Assembly (NCBI GenBank): GCA_029204225.1
Contig: CM055096.1
Coordinates: forward strand, 69,151,444 to 69,215,443
Direction: 5' to 3'
Origin: Diphasiastrum complanatum
Taxonomy: Eukaryota > Streptophyta > Lycopodiopsida > Lycopodiales > Lycopodiaceae
DNA length: 64,000 bases
Shown: in pieces, positions 12,001 through 22,619 of the stretch
Layout: the number at the start of each line of letters is the position of its first letter
Position numbering within the stretch: the first letter of the stretch is position 1
Notes under the pieces: generated by a model
Told to the model about the DNA's origin: nothing
The model's database searches: none
What the model saw: the letters and a program-made list of their open reading frames with translations, nothing else
Position numbers and translations under genes: made by a program

Positions 12001-13912
12001 TGGTGTACATGGGTTACATACTCTAACTAGTCACACATCTTGAGAATCCAAATATCCATGTTGTCAGAACTCATTTGTAGTAGTGCCATGTTGAGGCTAG
12101 TCACGTTCTACTCGAAACTACCCACAATTGATGGCTCAAATGTTGGGCAAGAATTCTAGTACTGTAAGGCACTCATGCTGTCAATGGGTTTGGAGTTTGG
12201 ACAATGCGGGCACCAAACAACATGGCATGTTCAATGATTGCGGGTCGTGCTATTACCAGGCTCCAACCTTCCGTTGGTTGATCACCATAAACTTTGAGAG
12301 CTCTTGTACACATAATACATTTGATGAGCAATGGAGTTCCTTTTGGGGATTGATTGTGATTTATTGCTGGTTCCATTTTATTCAATACATAGTGGGGATT
12401 ATGAGCATTGTATCTTCAGAATCCAGATGTCTAACATATTATAAGTTTCTAGAGAGGTGTCAATAGATTTTTTGGAGATTGGCCGTTCACTCTTAGGTCA
12501 CTTATCGCATACTCGGATCAATGATGTGTTACCCAATACATTTGTGACTTGCATTGACATCGGTAGCACCTTCATTTAAACCACAATAGAGGATGTATTC
12601 TTACTCATGGGCACATCGCTTCATTGTTCTCTTCCAGATAGGGAACATGACATGGCATTTGAGATAGGGACGAGACCAGGAGCAGTGAATGTTGCAACCA
12701 TCATGCAACATACTGCTACATATCAAATGTAGAGAGTAAATGAGCGGCCCTGACATGAGTGACCATAGTCTCCTCTAACACTGACCTTGTGAGTCAAACA
12801 ATACACTAAGTGTTGCCGATAACAGTCCTCTGTTAGGACTAGCCATGATACATTTCTTTCATCTCATGTGTTGGCATCTATGTACTCATTTCGAGCAGAG
12901 CATGACCATACCAGACCATATCTGGACACTCTATATCACTTCGACAACCTTTTATGTTGATGTCCTTTGTGCGGTAAATGCAAGACCTTGTGAAGAGGAA
13001 AGGAAATCTTCACCAACAACTCATTGATTGGAGAAGTATTTGGACAAACTTATGCCATCACTCACAACTTAGAGTAGTTTTTTTTCTTTAATTGGAGATG
13101 TATTTTCTTCTGAGATTCAGCATAACCTGAGGCAGATGTTGGTGTTTCTCAAGGTCCTGCATTGTCTTTAAGAGTAATCACTGACAAGAAGCTCAACCTC
13201 AAGCAGTTGCTTTCTTATTTCTTAAGAGCTCGGTTTTTGTGTCTTGCATTCTCTTTGAGGAGGTATACAAATCCTATTGAGTTATGGTCTTGTTGGACAG
13301 TACGAAGCTCTAGCATGGTTATCTGGAGGCTTGTCGGTTTTCGGACTCGTTGGGATCTTAGCAGCCTGGAATGACAAGGCCTCTAGTATACCTTATGTGA
13401 GTACTGCTCGTCCTGAGTCCTTAATTCTGTTTTAGGCAATTTTTGGTTGCTATATCTGCCTCTTCTAAGTTCTCCTCCCAGGTGGTGTTTGCAATATTGT
13501 TTGAAGTTTCTTGTTGATTTGTTGATTATTGAACAAATGCATGAGTTTAGGGGTTGATTATGAATGCTTAAAAACCTGACGTCAGCTTGTTACAAATAAA
13601 GTACAGCATGAGTATGATTCGTTACAATTGGTCACCAAATTTTGTTGATCTGAAAATCATGTGCCCCTGGATTTACGCAAGTAAACTAGGCTTTATCAGA
13701 GAAAAGGGTTATTGATTTGCTAATGAATGCTTAAAAGTCTGACATCAGCTTTGTTTATAAAACAAGTATGGCATGTGTGGCTGCCTTGAAAAGCTTCTTC
13801 TTTGAGCTGTTTTACCCGGGTCACAAGCTCACAGCAGTTTTGTTTCCTGCTAGAGCAGACCCCTCGTGAATATCCTGGTGATTTGAGAGTCGAGCTTGGA
13901 AAGGAGCCTTGA
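2886..13912 (+). CDS. NDUFB8: NDUFB8-like subunit of mitochondrial complex I (ASHI subunit), 4 exons
   Basis: The product is a small accessory subunit of NADH:ubiquinone oxidoreductase in the mitochondrial inner membrane. Exons 2886-3029, 3854-3940, 13301-13396 and 13859-13912 (144, 87, 96 and 54 nt, all phase 0) join to 126 codons plus stop, matching the roughly 125 residues usual for the plant protein. Conserved blocks appear in order: an Arg/Ser-rich N-terminus with [11 protein letters not shown] (30-40), [18 protein letters not shown] (about 55-72), the membrane segment [20 protein letters not shown] (79-98) followed by WNDKAS, and a C-terminal [10 protein letters not shown]. All introns have GT and AG ends. 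Intron 1 is 824 bp, intron 2 is 9360 bp and contains an antisense gypsy element, and intron 3 is 462 bp. The start is the first ATG after the (GA)n leader. The frame is intact in every exon, so the gene is probably functional. Confidence 0.93.
3289..3434 (+). other. Exon-like open stretch inside NDUFB8 intron 1, unidentified
   Basis: Directly after an AG at 3287-3288, one frame reads [15 protein letters not shown], then [19 protein letters not shown], then [10 protein letters not shown] and a TAA at 3432-3434. The composition (Lys/Arg/Met-rich, balanced amphipathic helices) looks like real protein rather than intron. I do not recognise the family. It could be an alternative last exon of NDUFB8, a captured fragment of another gene, or chance. 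Confidence 0.35.
3854..3940 (+). CDS. NDUFB8: NDUFB8 exon 2
   Basis: This exon has 29 codons, [12 protein letters not shown]...APMVGK, with acceptor TAG at 3851-3853 and donor GTATTC at 3941. The conserved [10 protein letters not shown] motif identifies the family. No stop occurs in this frame and the phase matches exons 1 and 3. Confidence 0.92.
3941..4986. other. NDUFB8 intron 2, left part
   Basis: This is intron sequence between the exon 2 donor and the left LTR of the antisense gypsy element. AT-rich, with no recognisable coding potential. Confidence 0.6.
4987..5268 (-). repeat. 3' LTR of the intron 2 gypsy element (shortened)
   Basis: It begins TGTTACAACTCC and ends GGGTCCCTAACA on the plus strand. 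From about 5050 to the end it matches 9370-9579, with shared segments such as CACGCTCTCCATCCA and CATGCAGGTTCACGAG. The first part of the right LTR is absent here. Confidence 0.85.
5269..5282 (-). other. Polypurine tract of the gypsy element
   Basis: On the minus strand, AAGGAAGAGGGAA lies immediately before the 3' LTR, in the expected position for plus-strand priming. Confidence 0.7.
5439..6324 (-). pseudogene. Ty3/gypsy integrase, core partly deleted
   Basis: On the minus strand a zinc-binding region with [10 protein letters not shown] is followed by the first core block [15 protein letters not shown]. The sequence then skips to [19 protein letters not shown], the end of the core carrying the third acidic residue, so the segment with the second catalytic Asp is lost. 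Downstream come the conserved [19 protein letters not shown] region and a chromodomain-like block with [13 protein letters not shown] and YQLELP. The pieces lie in different frames and are disrupted. Confidence 0.85.
6325..6813 (-). pseudogene. Ty3/gypsy reverse transcriptase, N-terminal part only
   Basis: The minus strand encodes [18 protein letters not shown], then [20 protein letters not shown] and KLNKLTI, then after a frame break [20 protein letters not shown] and GYHQIRI. The palm motif with the YxDD active site and the whole RNase H domain are absent. The next residues in frame belong to the integrase. Confidence 0.88.
6814..7335 (-). pseudogene. Ty3/gypsy retropepsin-like protease
   Basis: The minus-strand frame contains [20 protein letters not shown] followed by [25 protein letters not shown] and [11 protein letters not shown], the usual order for plant gypsy proteases. 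The active-site triplet, normally D-S/T-G, reads D-D-G here, a probable inactivating change. Confidence 0.82.
7316..8310 (-). pseudogene. Ty3/gypsy gag polyprotein with CCHC zinc knuckle
   Basis: An N-terminal frame starting [16 protein letters not shown] (8310) carries a predicted coiled coil and the start of the capsid. A frame break near 7900 leads to [20 protein letters not shown], then the capsid end and the knuckle [14 protein letters not shown] (C-X2-C-X4-H-X4-C). The element's own Lys-rich linker precedes the knuckle. Confidence 0.85.
8311..9130 (-). other. Leader of the gypsy element with two palindromic G-boxes
   Basis: This is non-coding leader between PBS and gag. The 12-bp palindrome TGCCACGTGGCA, with a CACGTG core, occurs at 8766-8777 and 8934-8945, each inside CAGTGCCACGTGGCAG. 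An A-run lies at 8450-8463. Confidence 0.6.
9131..9144 (-). other. Primer-binding site of the gypsy element
   Basis: TGGCTCTGATACCA on the plus strand is TGGTATCAGAGCCA in the element orientation, the classical site complementary to the 3' end of initiator methionine tRNA. It lies 2 bp from the LTR edge. Confidence 0.9.
9147..9579 (-). repeat. 5' LTR of the intron 2 gypsy element
   Basis: It begins TGTTACAATCCC next to the PBS and ends GGGTCCTTAACA. The distal 210 bp match the left LTR. Confidence 0.85.
9620..9860. repeat. Diverged LTR-like relic
   Basis: The order of motifs resembles the neighbouring LTR: a cytosine-rich part, GTGCTCTCCATCCACCAACT, a GGATGGCAAA segment, ACACGTGACC. It is probably a remnant of a related element. 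Similarity was judged by eye only. Confidence 0.4.
9861..11084. other. NDUFB8 intron 2, no recognised content
   Basis: Non-coding sequence. A pyrimidine-rich C-run with interruptions lies at about 10684-10713. No domain or repeat structure was recognised. Confidence 0.5.
11085..11160. repeat. Fragment of a gypsy LTR shared with 46, 50.6 and 59 kb
   Basis: The block CACTGGACTAAGTGTCCTAG followed by TGAGCATATGACACGTGTC recurs with few changes in the LTRs at 46105-46165 and 59035-59090, and inverted at 50595-50745. Confidence 0.65.
11161..12470. other. NDUFB8 intron 2, degenerate sequence
   Basis: Several short open frames occur on both strands without a recognisable family. The segment 11220-11330 contains variations of a CTGATCTG/TCAGATTTG word, suggesting an old simple repeat. 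Confidence 0.4.
12471..12735 (+). pseudogene. Possible plant mobile domain relic
   Basis: A broken plus-strand reading gives [20 protein letters not shown] followed by [10 protein letters not shown]. The T-I/L-EDV-LLMG pattern resembles the start of the plant mobile domain found in transposon-linked genes. Stops interrupt the frame on both sides. This is a weak call. Confidence 0.25.
12736..13300. other. NDUFB8 intron 2, right end
   Basis: Non-coding sequence up to the exon 3 acceptor. No recognised repeat. Confidence 0.5.
13301..13396 (+). CDS. NDUFB8: NDUFB8 exon 3 (transmembrane segment)
   Basis: This exon has 32 codons beginning [10 protein letters not shown] and ending [10 protein letters not shown], with acceptor ACAG and donor GTGAGT. 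It encodes the single predicted membrane helix. It lies 9.36 kb downstream of exon 2. Confidence 0.93.
13859..13912 (+). CDS. NDUFB8: NDUFB8 exon 4 and stop
   Basis: This exon has 17 codons, [17 protein letters not shown], and a TGA at 13910-13912, with acceptor GCAG. It matches the C-terminal YPYDNLRVELGGEP-type block of plant NDUFB8, with the spacing shortened by one residue. Confidence 0.9.
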   Translation, partial: TPREYPGDLRVELGKEP

Positions 13913-15757
13913 GGTAAAAAGCTTGCGTTTCTTTGGTTGCGGTACATATTTGGCTATAGTTGAGGACAATGCAATCGACTTTTGCTTCCTACTGTTTCAT
14001 GAAATGGGTGCAAAACACAAATAGCAACAGTATTTAGAAGTAGACCTCCTGTATTTATGCTACCACTGAAGCTAGATCTCATGGTTGCCACACAGAATCA
14101 CAATATGCTTTATTTTGTAATAAATAGTACTGGAAATTGATGGAGATTTACACAGACAACAAGAATATTCTTTAATTTGTAGTAACCAGTACTGGAATTA
14201 GATGGGGATAAGGATGATATGAGTGAACTTTTTGTTTGTAAGCAATCTAGAGTACATTGAAACTTCTGTCCTTTCTGACATTTTGAGCAACCTACACGCC
14301 CAAGGGTCTCATAAGAGCTTGCTGTTAGTTTTGCGTGGTTGATCAGTTTTGCGTTGTTGATCATTTGTTTCTATTAATTTTAGTGTCTATTGAAGCTTTG
14401 GAGGTTCACAGGAGTGTCAAAGAAGTACACTGACATCTTTTGGTGTCAAAGCCATTGTCCTTGAGTTGTGCAATTGGCAAGAAGATTCAAACTATTTGTT
14501 TAATTATCTTTTGCAAAAGATTGTATCGGAGTTCTACTCGTACAACTATTTTCTGGTTTTGAAGCTTATCTCATATCATGCTTGGTATGATGTTTGTTGT
14601 GTGACTTCGTAGAACTTCCTAGATAATGTGCTGAATGTCTATATGGATCATAAATTTATCTTACTCAACTTTCAAGCTAGTTGTCAAGGTAGATGTAGGA
14701 AAATAGGGAGCTTCTTTCTTCCATGATCAAACCTTGTAGTCTTACTGAGGCCTTTGCCAGGAGTTTTGAGGTTGTCTATTGTGAATCAGCCACATAATTT
14801 TAATTTTTGTGTTTTAAGCAGATAAGGATTGTGTCTTTAAAATGAATTTCAATAGCTGGTGAATCATACCAATTTTCCCAGGACACTATCTTTTCACTTG
14901 TCAGGAATTCTTTTGTTAAACTCTATATAGAGGAATTTCAAGGGTGATACATGAAAATCATGATGTGAGTTTGTATGTGCAAAGCTGATCACAAGATTGT
15001 AAATATAACATAAAGAACATCTATCCTAAGGTTTTTTTTTTCCTGTTTCAACGCTCAAATTCTAGGAAACTTGCCCATTTTAGTGTGATTTTGCCTAGAT
15101 ATCAAAACTTACAACTCACTTGATAGAGAGAATCTGCTTATTTTCTCACAACGAAACTCTTATTGAAAAGTGCTGCCACGAGAGAAAGTTTATAACATCT
15201 ATAATGCCATTTATGTGCAAAACTTGTCTCCTGAAAATTCCTAGTAAAAACCTGAAATTTTCAATAAACCAACTTATCCAATGTTTTTTTGTTCAACTAA
15301 AATGCCATTTAGCATCTTTTAAGTCTTTGAAAGCAGCACATATGACTTTCCACCATCAGTATTTGGCAGAAAATTGCCATTTACTTGAGCTTGGTGATCA
15401 TAACCTGATGTTGCCATTGTTTGCCTTATTTTTTATACATACAAATATACCTGTAAAATTCTAAGAACTTTCTTGTATGTGCCTTAATGTTTTCTGGTGT
15501 CAATCAGGAAAAAGTCCAGTTCCTTTTTAAACTTTCACACCCATTAGTTGGTATGCATTTGAAGATCATGCTATCATCTCCTCTTTTGAAGCAAAATTGT
15601 TAATGAAAGAAGAAAAGTTTATGATAGACAAACAAAAAGGATGGCATCAAAGATGCCTTGCCCTAACACGTAGCTTCTTGTTAGGTACTCTCCCCATGAA
15701 CGTCACGTAGAGATATGCGACACGACGACTGCATGCTTTGACATGCCATTAAAGCTC
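13913..15757. other. NDUFB8 3' region and intergenic sequence
   Basis: The first few hundred bases probably hold the 3' UTR, but no clear poly(A) signal position could be fixed. The remainder is AT-rich and has no recognised coding or repeat content. Confidence 0.4.
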
Positions 15758-15818
15758 CATCCCAACCTTGAGTTGGGATGTTATATCGGCCTTTTTGTCA
15801 TATGCAACGTTGCATATG
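15758..15818. repeat. Hairpin followed by a perfect 20-bp palindrome
   Basis: CATCCCAAC-CTTGA-GTTGGGATG (15758-15780) forms a perfect 9-bp stem with a 5-nt loop. Eighteen bases later lies the perfect palindrome CATATGCAACGTTGCATATG (15799-15818). Confidence 0.85.
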
Positions 15819-18239
15819 ATGCTCCAAGGAGGCATGTTATAGTTGTCCTTGGCCCACTAATATGATGTCTATTAGAGTTTGATGAATTGCCTCACTCGTC
15901 AAATGTTCAGATGATTGTCATTTGAGGCTAAACAAATTCCAAGTGATGATTTACAAAATATTTCAAGTTTAAAGATCACATATGAATAATTGCTTACTTT
16001 CAAAATGTTTATTGTGAATATGACTTGTGGAGGAATATGGACTTCATTAGATTTTCACATTGTTTGTATTTATTTATGTGTTTATATCATGTATGCTAAA
16101 ATAAAATTTTGGTTTTCTTTGTTATTGCTAGATTGCTTGGTCAAATTTCTTGATAGTTCTACCTGCAAATTTTGAAAATGTGAAACCTTAATGTTGTAGC
16201 ATTGAATGAGTCGAAAGTAGTTTTTTTTTTAACATTATCAAGTAAGATCTTGTAGGTGAGCTTGGAAAGTCCTACGATGTTAATTCTTGCAACTCATAGA
16301 GTCATGCTTCCCAAGAATCTCTCCTAAATGCTCTTCTAAAGAGACTAAATTTCAAGTAAGAGATAATGAATGATTAGGTATTTATGAAGTAGGAAAGGCT
16401 TTATCAACTCATTTGGTACCCTTATATAAAAAGTCTCAAGTGAAGTTTGCATTTTTTTTGTTATGTAAAATCCTGCATTCCCTCCCATTTTGTAATTGAT
16501 GAAACATATCATTGAAAGGCTTCTCAATTTGAATGGTTACTAATAATTTTTATAATTAATCAATTTCTTGCACTTTTGACTAATCAATAATATTCTATAA
16601 GATTTTTCTTGAAATGATTATCTAAGCAAATGAATGAGATAATGTAGTACGAAGTCACATCACTAATGTAATAATGCATTCACCATAAAGGTCACTATCA
16701 TTGCAATTAGTTAGCACTTCTCTTGCCACTTGAATAAAGGCCACAAATTAACAAATGTAATTTTGATCTTACGGGTTGATTCCATTGCCAAATGGTTGTT
16801 TGAAAAAAGTCAAATTGAAAGGAGCAACAATTGGAAGTGTGGTCTTTGCACTTCATCAAACAATACATGAACATAACAAATGGAAAAAACCTAGTTATTA
16901 TAAATCCATCTATCATTGAATTTTGGTGATGTTCCCATCGTGAATTACTTGATGTTGTATTTTAGGAGTCCGCTAATATTTTGAAAGTTATGAGTAGCAT
17001 GTCACTTTCTAGGCACTTCTATTTGATCCATGTAATGCAACCTCAAGCTTTTGTGAATTAACTTCATTAGAATTTATGGAAGTTGTGCCTTGATACAACT
17101 TCAATCCACCATGTGCACTTTCCTCAATGTTATTTTCTATATTGGAACCTTGGGGTTGTATGGGAAATATAAAAACTTGAAAATTCGTTTATTTTTCCTC
17201 TATTTTAATAGCTATTGATTGACTAGATAAAATCTAGGGTGAGAGTTTGGGCCCCTCCCCAGTAGTACTATTGTATTTATAGGATGAGAGTATGGGCCCA
17301 TTCCCACTAGTACTATTGGTTAACTAAAATTTTGATCTCTACATATAAAGGATCTTATCGAAACTAATAAAACATCCTACCAGTACAACTATGTTATTCG
17401 CTCCAATGGAGTATTAAGAGGTTCAAACCTACTAAGAAAGGAAAAGTGGATATGATATTGAGTTGGATATGATTTTTCTCTAATATATGGAAAATAAAAA
17501 GAAGTGGCTTTTAGAAAAAAGAAAGAATAATTTTTGTTGTTGTAGGGTAATGTTTCTTGATACTTTTGAATATGACTACAAATCCCATTTATCATAAACA
17601 TAATTTTTCAGATAAGGCAAATTTTAATCTTTTCAAATAATCATATTATGTAAAAGCAAATTTGAAAAGCTAAGTGACTAGTTTTCACTTTGGTACAAAT
17701 AACATTTTCCAATTTGATGTGGCTATTTTTGTACATCTCATACACATGCAAAAGATAATATTTGAAAGAATCCTTGGCAAACAAATTGTATTCCATTAAA
17801 ATTTATTTTGATTTTATGGATATAATTTTTGTTGTAGTAATTTTTTTATTCCAACAAAGATCGTAGCAAAAGAAGTTTCGTAACTTCAATTTGATTATCT
17901 TATTATGCTCTTAAACTTTACCTGGCCACGAATAATAAAGATCAGTGTATATATGCTTTGAAAAAATTTCATTTGTATGCATCTCTAGAATGTTTGAAGT
18001 TTTCCTCGGTGTTTCTTAGAACGACATATTGTGTACTCACACACAAAATGCTTACCTGAGAAATTTTAAATTAAATGTTGTCCCATTAATGTACATGGCA
18101 TGCTTATTTTGAATAGGATGGAGCATGCTTTGGACTAGGCAATGTTTTAGACTCCATTATAATAGCATGTTGTTTGCTTAGAGAGCATGTATCAAAATGG
18201 GCACAAATTGTCAAATTACAGAACACGCATGCAATTGGC
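15819..18239. other. AT-rich intergenic sequence
   Basis: No coding region recognised. At about 17240-17325 a GAGAGT-TGGGCCC...AGTACTATTG segment occurs twice in tandem with divergence. Confidence 0.45.
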
Positions 18240-19341
18240 ACAAATCATTAAAAGAAGGTCCAACTTAGCAAACGGAAGAGAACCCACCTCAACTGGCTTT
18301 GAGAAGCAGATCTTCCATCGACTTTCTTCTTTAGAAAACTTAATTACGATGCTCAAGACCTCTCATAAAATTGTTGTGAAAACCATTGCCAGGAGGATTG
18401 TCCCTCTCCTCCTCTCTCACCTCTCTAAAAGCCAATCTGACTTTATCAAAGGTAGATCCCTTTTCCATAATATCCTGAATGTTTGGTCAGCCATTGACTC
18501 TTCTCTCTGGTTTAACTATCAGGCTCTTGTGCTTAAGATCGATTTTGACAAAGCTTTTGATAGAATCAGTTGAAATTATCTTCTTGCTTGCTGCTCCTCT
18601 TTTGGTTTACTTGGTTACCTTACTAATCTTATTCAAGCTCTCTTTGCTCTTGCTTCTTCTTCTATTTTCTTTCAAGGTATTCTTTCCCCCTCCTCCTCTG
18701 TTTTTTGTGGCATTAGGCAAGGATGCTCTCTTTCTCCCTACCTCTTCGTCATTGCTACTGACCCTCTTATTTTCCATATCCATAAGCTTAACTCTGTTCC
18801 TTCCTTTCGCCCCTTTATCTTTCGTGACGTTTCTCTTGGACCGTAGCTCTTTGTTGATGACCTCGCATGCATTAGTGAACTCCATCATCAATCCGCCTCT
18901 CTTCTCCTTCTTGAATTAATCTGCTTTTGTCATGTTTTTGACTCCTTGATCAATTGCCGGAAAACCCACCTTATTGGTGTCATCATCTTGGCTTCAACGT
19001 CCTTTATCACGTAACCATTTTTAGATACTTGGGTTTCTCGCTTGGTGCTTCTCTTTCTAACATGGACTGTTTCAATGGGATCATAGAGAGAATTAGCTCC
19101 AAAATTTTGACTTGAAACTCGTCGAACCTCTCCTTTTCAGCTAGACTTATCGTTCTTAAGCACATTATCTCCTTCTACTTTAGTCATTTTCTTTTCTTTT
19201 GGTTCCTCCCCCCATCCTAGTCCTTGTCCATTGCTAAGAATTTTAGAAAATTTCTTTGGAACAATGGTCCTAGTCTCCTGAATTGGGATATTTGCACTGC
19301 TCCTAAGAAATTAGGGGGATTTGGACTTCTTGACCCCACTA

Positions 19342-19345
<4 letters not shown>
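18240..19345 (+). mobile_element. Plant L1-type LINE fragment, reverse transcriptase
   Basis: The plus strand, with several stops and frame changes, encodes the RT order KIVVKTIARRIVPLLLSHLS, SQSDFIKGRSLFHNILNVWS, ALVLKIDFDKAFDRIS, CGIRQGCSLSPYLFVIATDP, a palm motif FVDDLACISE (usual F-A-D-D), a YLGFSLGASLS block and FSARLIVLKHIISFY. It ends with FLWNNG and KKLGGFGLLDP of the region before the zf-RVT domain. This is the L1 clade common in angiosperms and differs from the LINE family near PCH2. Confidence 0.85.

Positions 19346-19349
<4 letters not shown>

Positions 19350-19418
<69 letters not shown>
19350..19418. repeat. (TC)n(AC)n compound microsatellite
   Basis: A TC tract (about 19350-19391) passes directly into AC repeats ending at 19418. 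It begins within about 15 bp of the last recognisable LINE codons. Confidence 0.95.
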
Positions 19419-19419
<1 letters not shown>

Positions 19420-19423
<4 letters not shown>

Positions 19424-21700
19424 TTTATACAAATTTTATTATAGTTGCTCCACGAGTTTTTTGTTGGAAAGGTTTCTTATGTTGTCTCTTCGAAACCAAT
19501 ACCATGAAATTGCCTCAAATTGCTATGACCCCTCAAAGAAAGAAAAAGTTTTTAATTTTTTTTTTTTGGGTGAGAAACTTGAATTCCTCCAATGGCTAAG
19601 ATTAATGCACAAAATGGGAATCTAATCTAACGGTGTGCATTCACTTACACTCAGTGCACCTAAGGGTTCTCTTCTATAAGTAATGAGATTACACTACCCT
19701 AATTTTTACTCTTCCTACTCTCTCTCCCTTTCTCTTTTGGTCGGTCTTTCTTCTGTCTACTGCGACAGTTGTTGGATTGGATGTGGAGAAACTTGTACAC
19801 AGAAACGGAAGAGTATTCGTGAGGAGAAGCTCTACGAGTTAAGGTAAGATCTCTTCTTTGTCTATGGCTCACTAATCGCTGGCTCAATACTCATGAATGA
19901 GTTATGCTTGCTGTAAATAGCTCACATGTATGATAATTGTGGATTGGTTTAGAAGGCTTGGCTTCCATAGCAATTACTACAATTGAGTGCTGTCACAGCT
20001 GCACACTTGGGCAATCAATGAGGTATGATACGTAGTATCAATTTGGAACTATTGCTTCTGGACAACGATGATACACTTTATAGGTAAATCGCTGATGAAT
20101 GTATAGTTTTGAGATTCTTTTTGTGAGGTGATGGGCCGCTGGCCAGCGTTTGCTTATGAAGTGGTAGATTGCACTTCTATGTGCTTATTGAAGCGCTGCA
20201 GATGTGTACATTATTACATATATTGATGCTTGCCTATTGTGCGGATTTCCGCGTTTTGAGAATGCGTGGTGACAACGGATCAGTATTCCATCGCTCTACG
20301 TGCGGATTTCCGCTTGATAGAAAGCATGGAGATAGCGGATCAATGCACTATCGCTCTATCTGCCTTTTTTGTATCAAAGCCAGTATTATATGATGATACA
20401 TGCATTACATAACCTTTTTTTGGCTCAGTACTACTCAAAGTTGGCTGCCCAACTTACTCTCATATTATCTCAGATGTACATACTGACATTGTTAGGGAAT
20501 GAGCTACGTGGTTGCTCATAAGAATGTTAATATAATGTGGTGTCTCTGGTTATCATTTGGAGAGGTTATGTTAAGCAAAAGTAGTAGTATCAACCTTGAA
20601 AGTAATGATACCAAAACGATTGTAGTATTTGTTATACGTGCTGAGAATCAAGTTATGAAGTAATATGGAGACATGTTTATGGCTTGTGAAGATACTAACA
20701 CTGGCTTACAAGATAATGACACAGTATTAAGGATAAACATCTTTTTTATAATACGAGACTATTATAACAATAACACACTATCTTTAACTTGTTATTCTTG
20801 GTGTGTAATCAATAGTATATAAGGAAGATTTCGAGTAAAGCAATTGGAGATGGGTAGCTCACAAGAAAACACTTCACCTCGCATCCAAGTATGAAGCCTT
20901 TTGAGGTAACACCGATCTGAATAATGTTTGCGACACTACGTAATGGTTTATGCATACATGAGGATTTCTACGATAGACTTTAAATATAACCTTTATAAGC
21001 AGTTACTAAGAAGTACATACGTTCCACGTCTTTAAACTAATAAGAAATAGTTATGACACTTATAACAAGGACATGATTTATTTGACTTAAGAGTAGTTTC
21101 TTTTGAGTAAGCTATGAATTTGTTAAGAGCTTGACCTTGACGTGCTTGTATGGCATGGATTTGCCCAAGCCATAAGGTACTTGTACTTGGACTCCCTACG
21201 ACTTTCGTGGGAGTGCTTGGGGCTAGTATGGCACAAATCCGCCCTAGTACCTAGCACTGATGCCAAAGTCCTGTCTCTTGTTATGAGTGTATTGCAAGAT
21301 AGCTTTATACATGTAAAATGCTTATGTGAACTTAATACATTCTTTTTGCTCTTGTATTGATCAGTATGGCATCTGCCCTGATACGGTTTCGTTAAAGGGT
21401 AGAATGTATTGCTAAATATGAAAGACATGATAGGAAAGATTGGACGTATTATTTGTAATTGCAATCAAGCTGATAAGGTAGTGAATCTTGTTTCAGACAT
21501 GGATAACAACTGATGCTCAGCTATGACACCTATCTTCCTCACGTGACTAACTTGTGCGGTTGTCTTTTGTGAGATGGTGGCAGGTAACAGCTGAGTGTTC
21601 TAAAACTTGTTTCGCTTTATGGTACTCTTTAGTACTGTAAGACTTTATACAACTTTGTTCTTACCTGTTATGCTATAAATTGAAGGGTTCAAAGGGTTTG
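19420..21700. other. Intergenic sequence, no gene recognised
   Basis: Frames are short. Apart from the two-copy repeat at 20240-20360, no structured element was recognised. Confidence 0.4.
20240..20360. repeat. Two-copy 61-bp tandem repeat with GCGGA-TT-TCCGC palindrome
   Basis: Copies at 20240-20300 and 20301-20360 share TGCGGATTTCCGC, a GGATCA segment and ATCGCTCTA. Each starts with the short inverted repeat GCGGATTTCCGC. Confidence 0.75.
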
Positions 21701-21705
21701 ATTTT

Positions 21706-21737
21706 GACTTGTCAAGAGAGACTATGTGAAATCTTGT

Positions 21738-21819
<82 letters not shown>

Positions 21820-21945
21820 AAACAAATTCACTTCAATTTTGCCTACCCTCAGCCTTGGGCCCTTATGATGCCGGCTATTCTCCCTTCTCTACCTTCGACT
21901 GATGAGAATTTTTATCATTCTTACTTACTCGATTTTATGAAAAAT
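21706..21945. repeat. (TC)n tract with flanks duplicated 280 bp downstream
   Basis: TTGACTTGTCAAGAGAGACT and AAATCTTGTTAC precede a TC tract (21741-21816), followed by TTCAAACAAATTC. The same left and right flanks bracket the TC tract at 22023-22136. Confidence 0.85.
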
Positions 21946-22019
21946 GCAGCAAAATAAACCCATTTGATCCTAGAAATGCCGGCTATTTTGACTTGTCAAG
22001 AGAGACTGTGAAATCTTGT

Positions 22020-22138
<119 letters not shown>

Positions 22139-22141
22139 CCC

Positions 22142-22607
22142 TCTTCAAACAAATTCGAGGGCAACTTGCCCATAATTGCATAGCCTTGCACCAAGTTAGC
22201 AAAATCCACACTTAAACCATTCAAGATTACTTGAACAACTTCACCTTCCTTAATGGAATCTCCTATATAAGCAAGCTCCTTGTTTAAGTCCTTAACTCTC
22301 AACACATATGAATGACCACTCTCTCATTTAGCTTGAAAACATTGAAGGATTTGATCTTCAAGGATAACAACCTTGAGGTATTCTTGGATTCATATATCTT
22401 TTGAAGAGTTTCCCATGCTTCTTGAGCCAATGTGCAAGCACCTACCTCCTTAAGAAGCTCATTAGCTACATTCATTTTTATACAATGGAGGGCAACCTTG
22501 CACCTCTTCTTGTATTTTGTAGCTTCTTGAGGGTGAATAGGCTCATCCTCTTCACTATATCCATTAGATCTTGTAAAATAAGGATTTATTCCATTCTTAG
22601 CTTCCAA
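22142..22607 (-). pseudogene. Ty1/copia gag (UBN2 family) fragment
   Basis: Minus-strand frames include KCKVALHC-type text: KRCKVALHCIKMNVANELLK followed by AQEAWETLQKIYES, then MLRVKDLNKELAYIGDSIKE and VVQVILNGLSVDFANLV. These are the hallmark blocks of copia gag, which forms the virus-like particle. A stop near 22300 separates them. Protein text beyond 22142 is only microsatellite translation. Confidence 0.82.
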
Positions 22608-22619
22608 ATTGAATAATGA

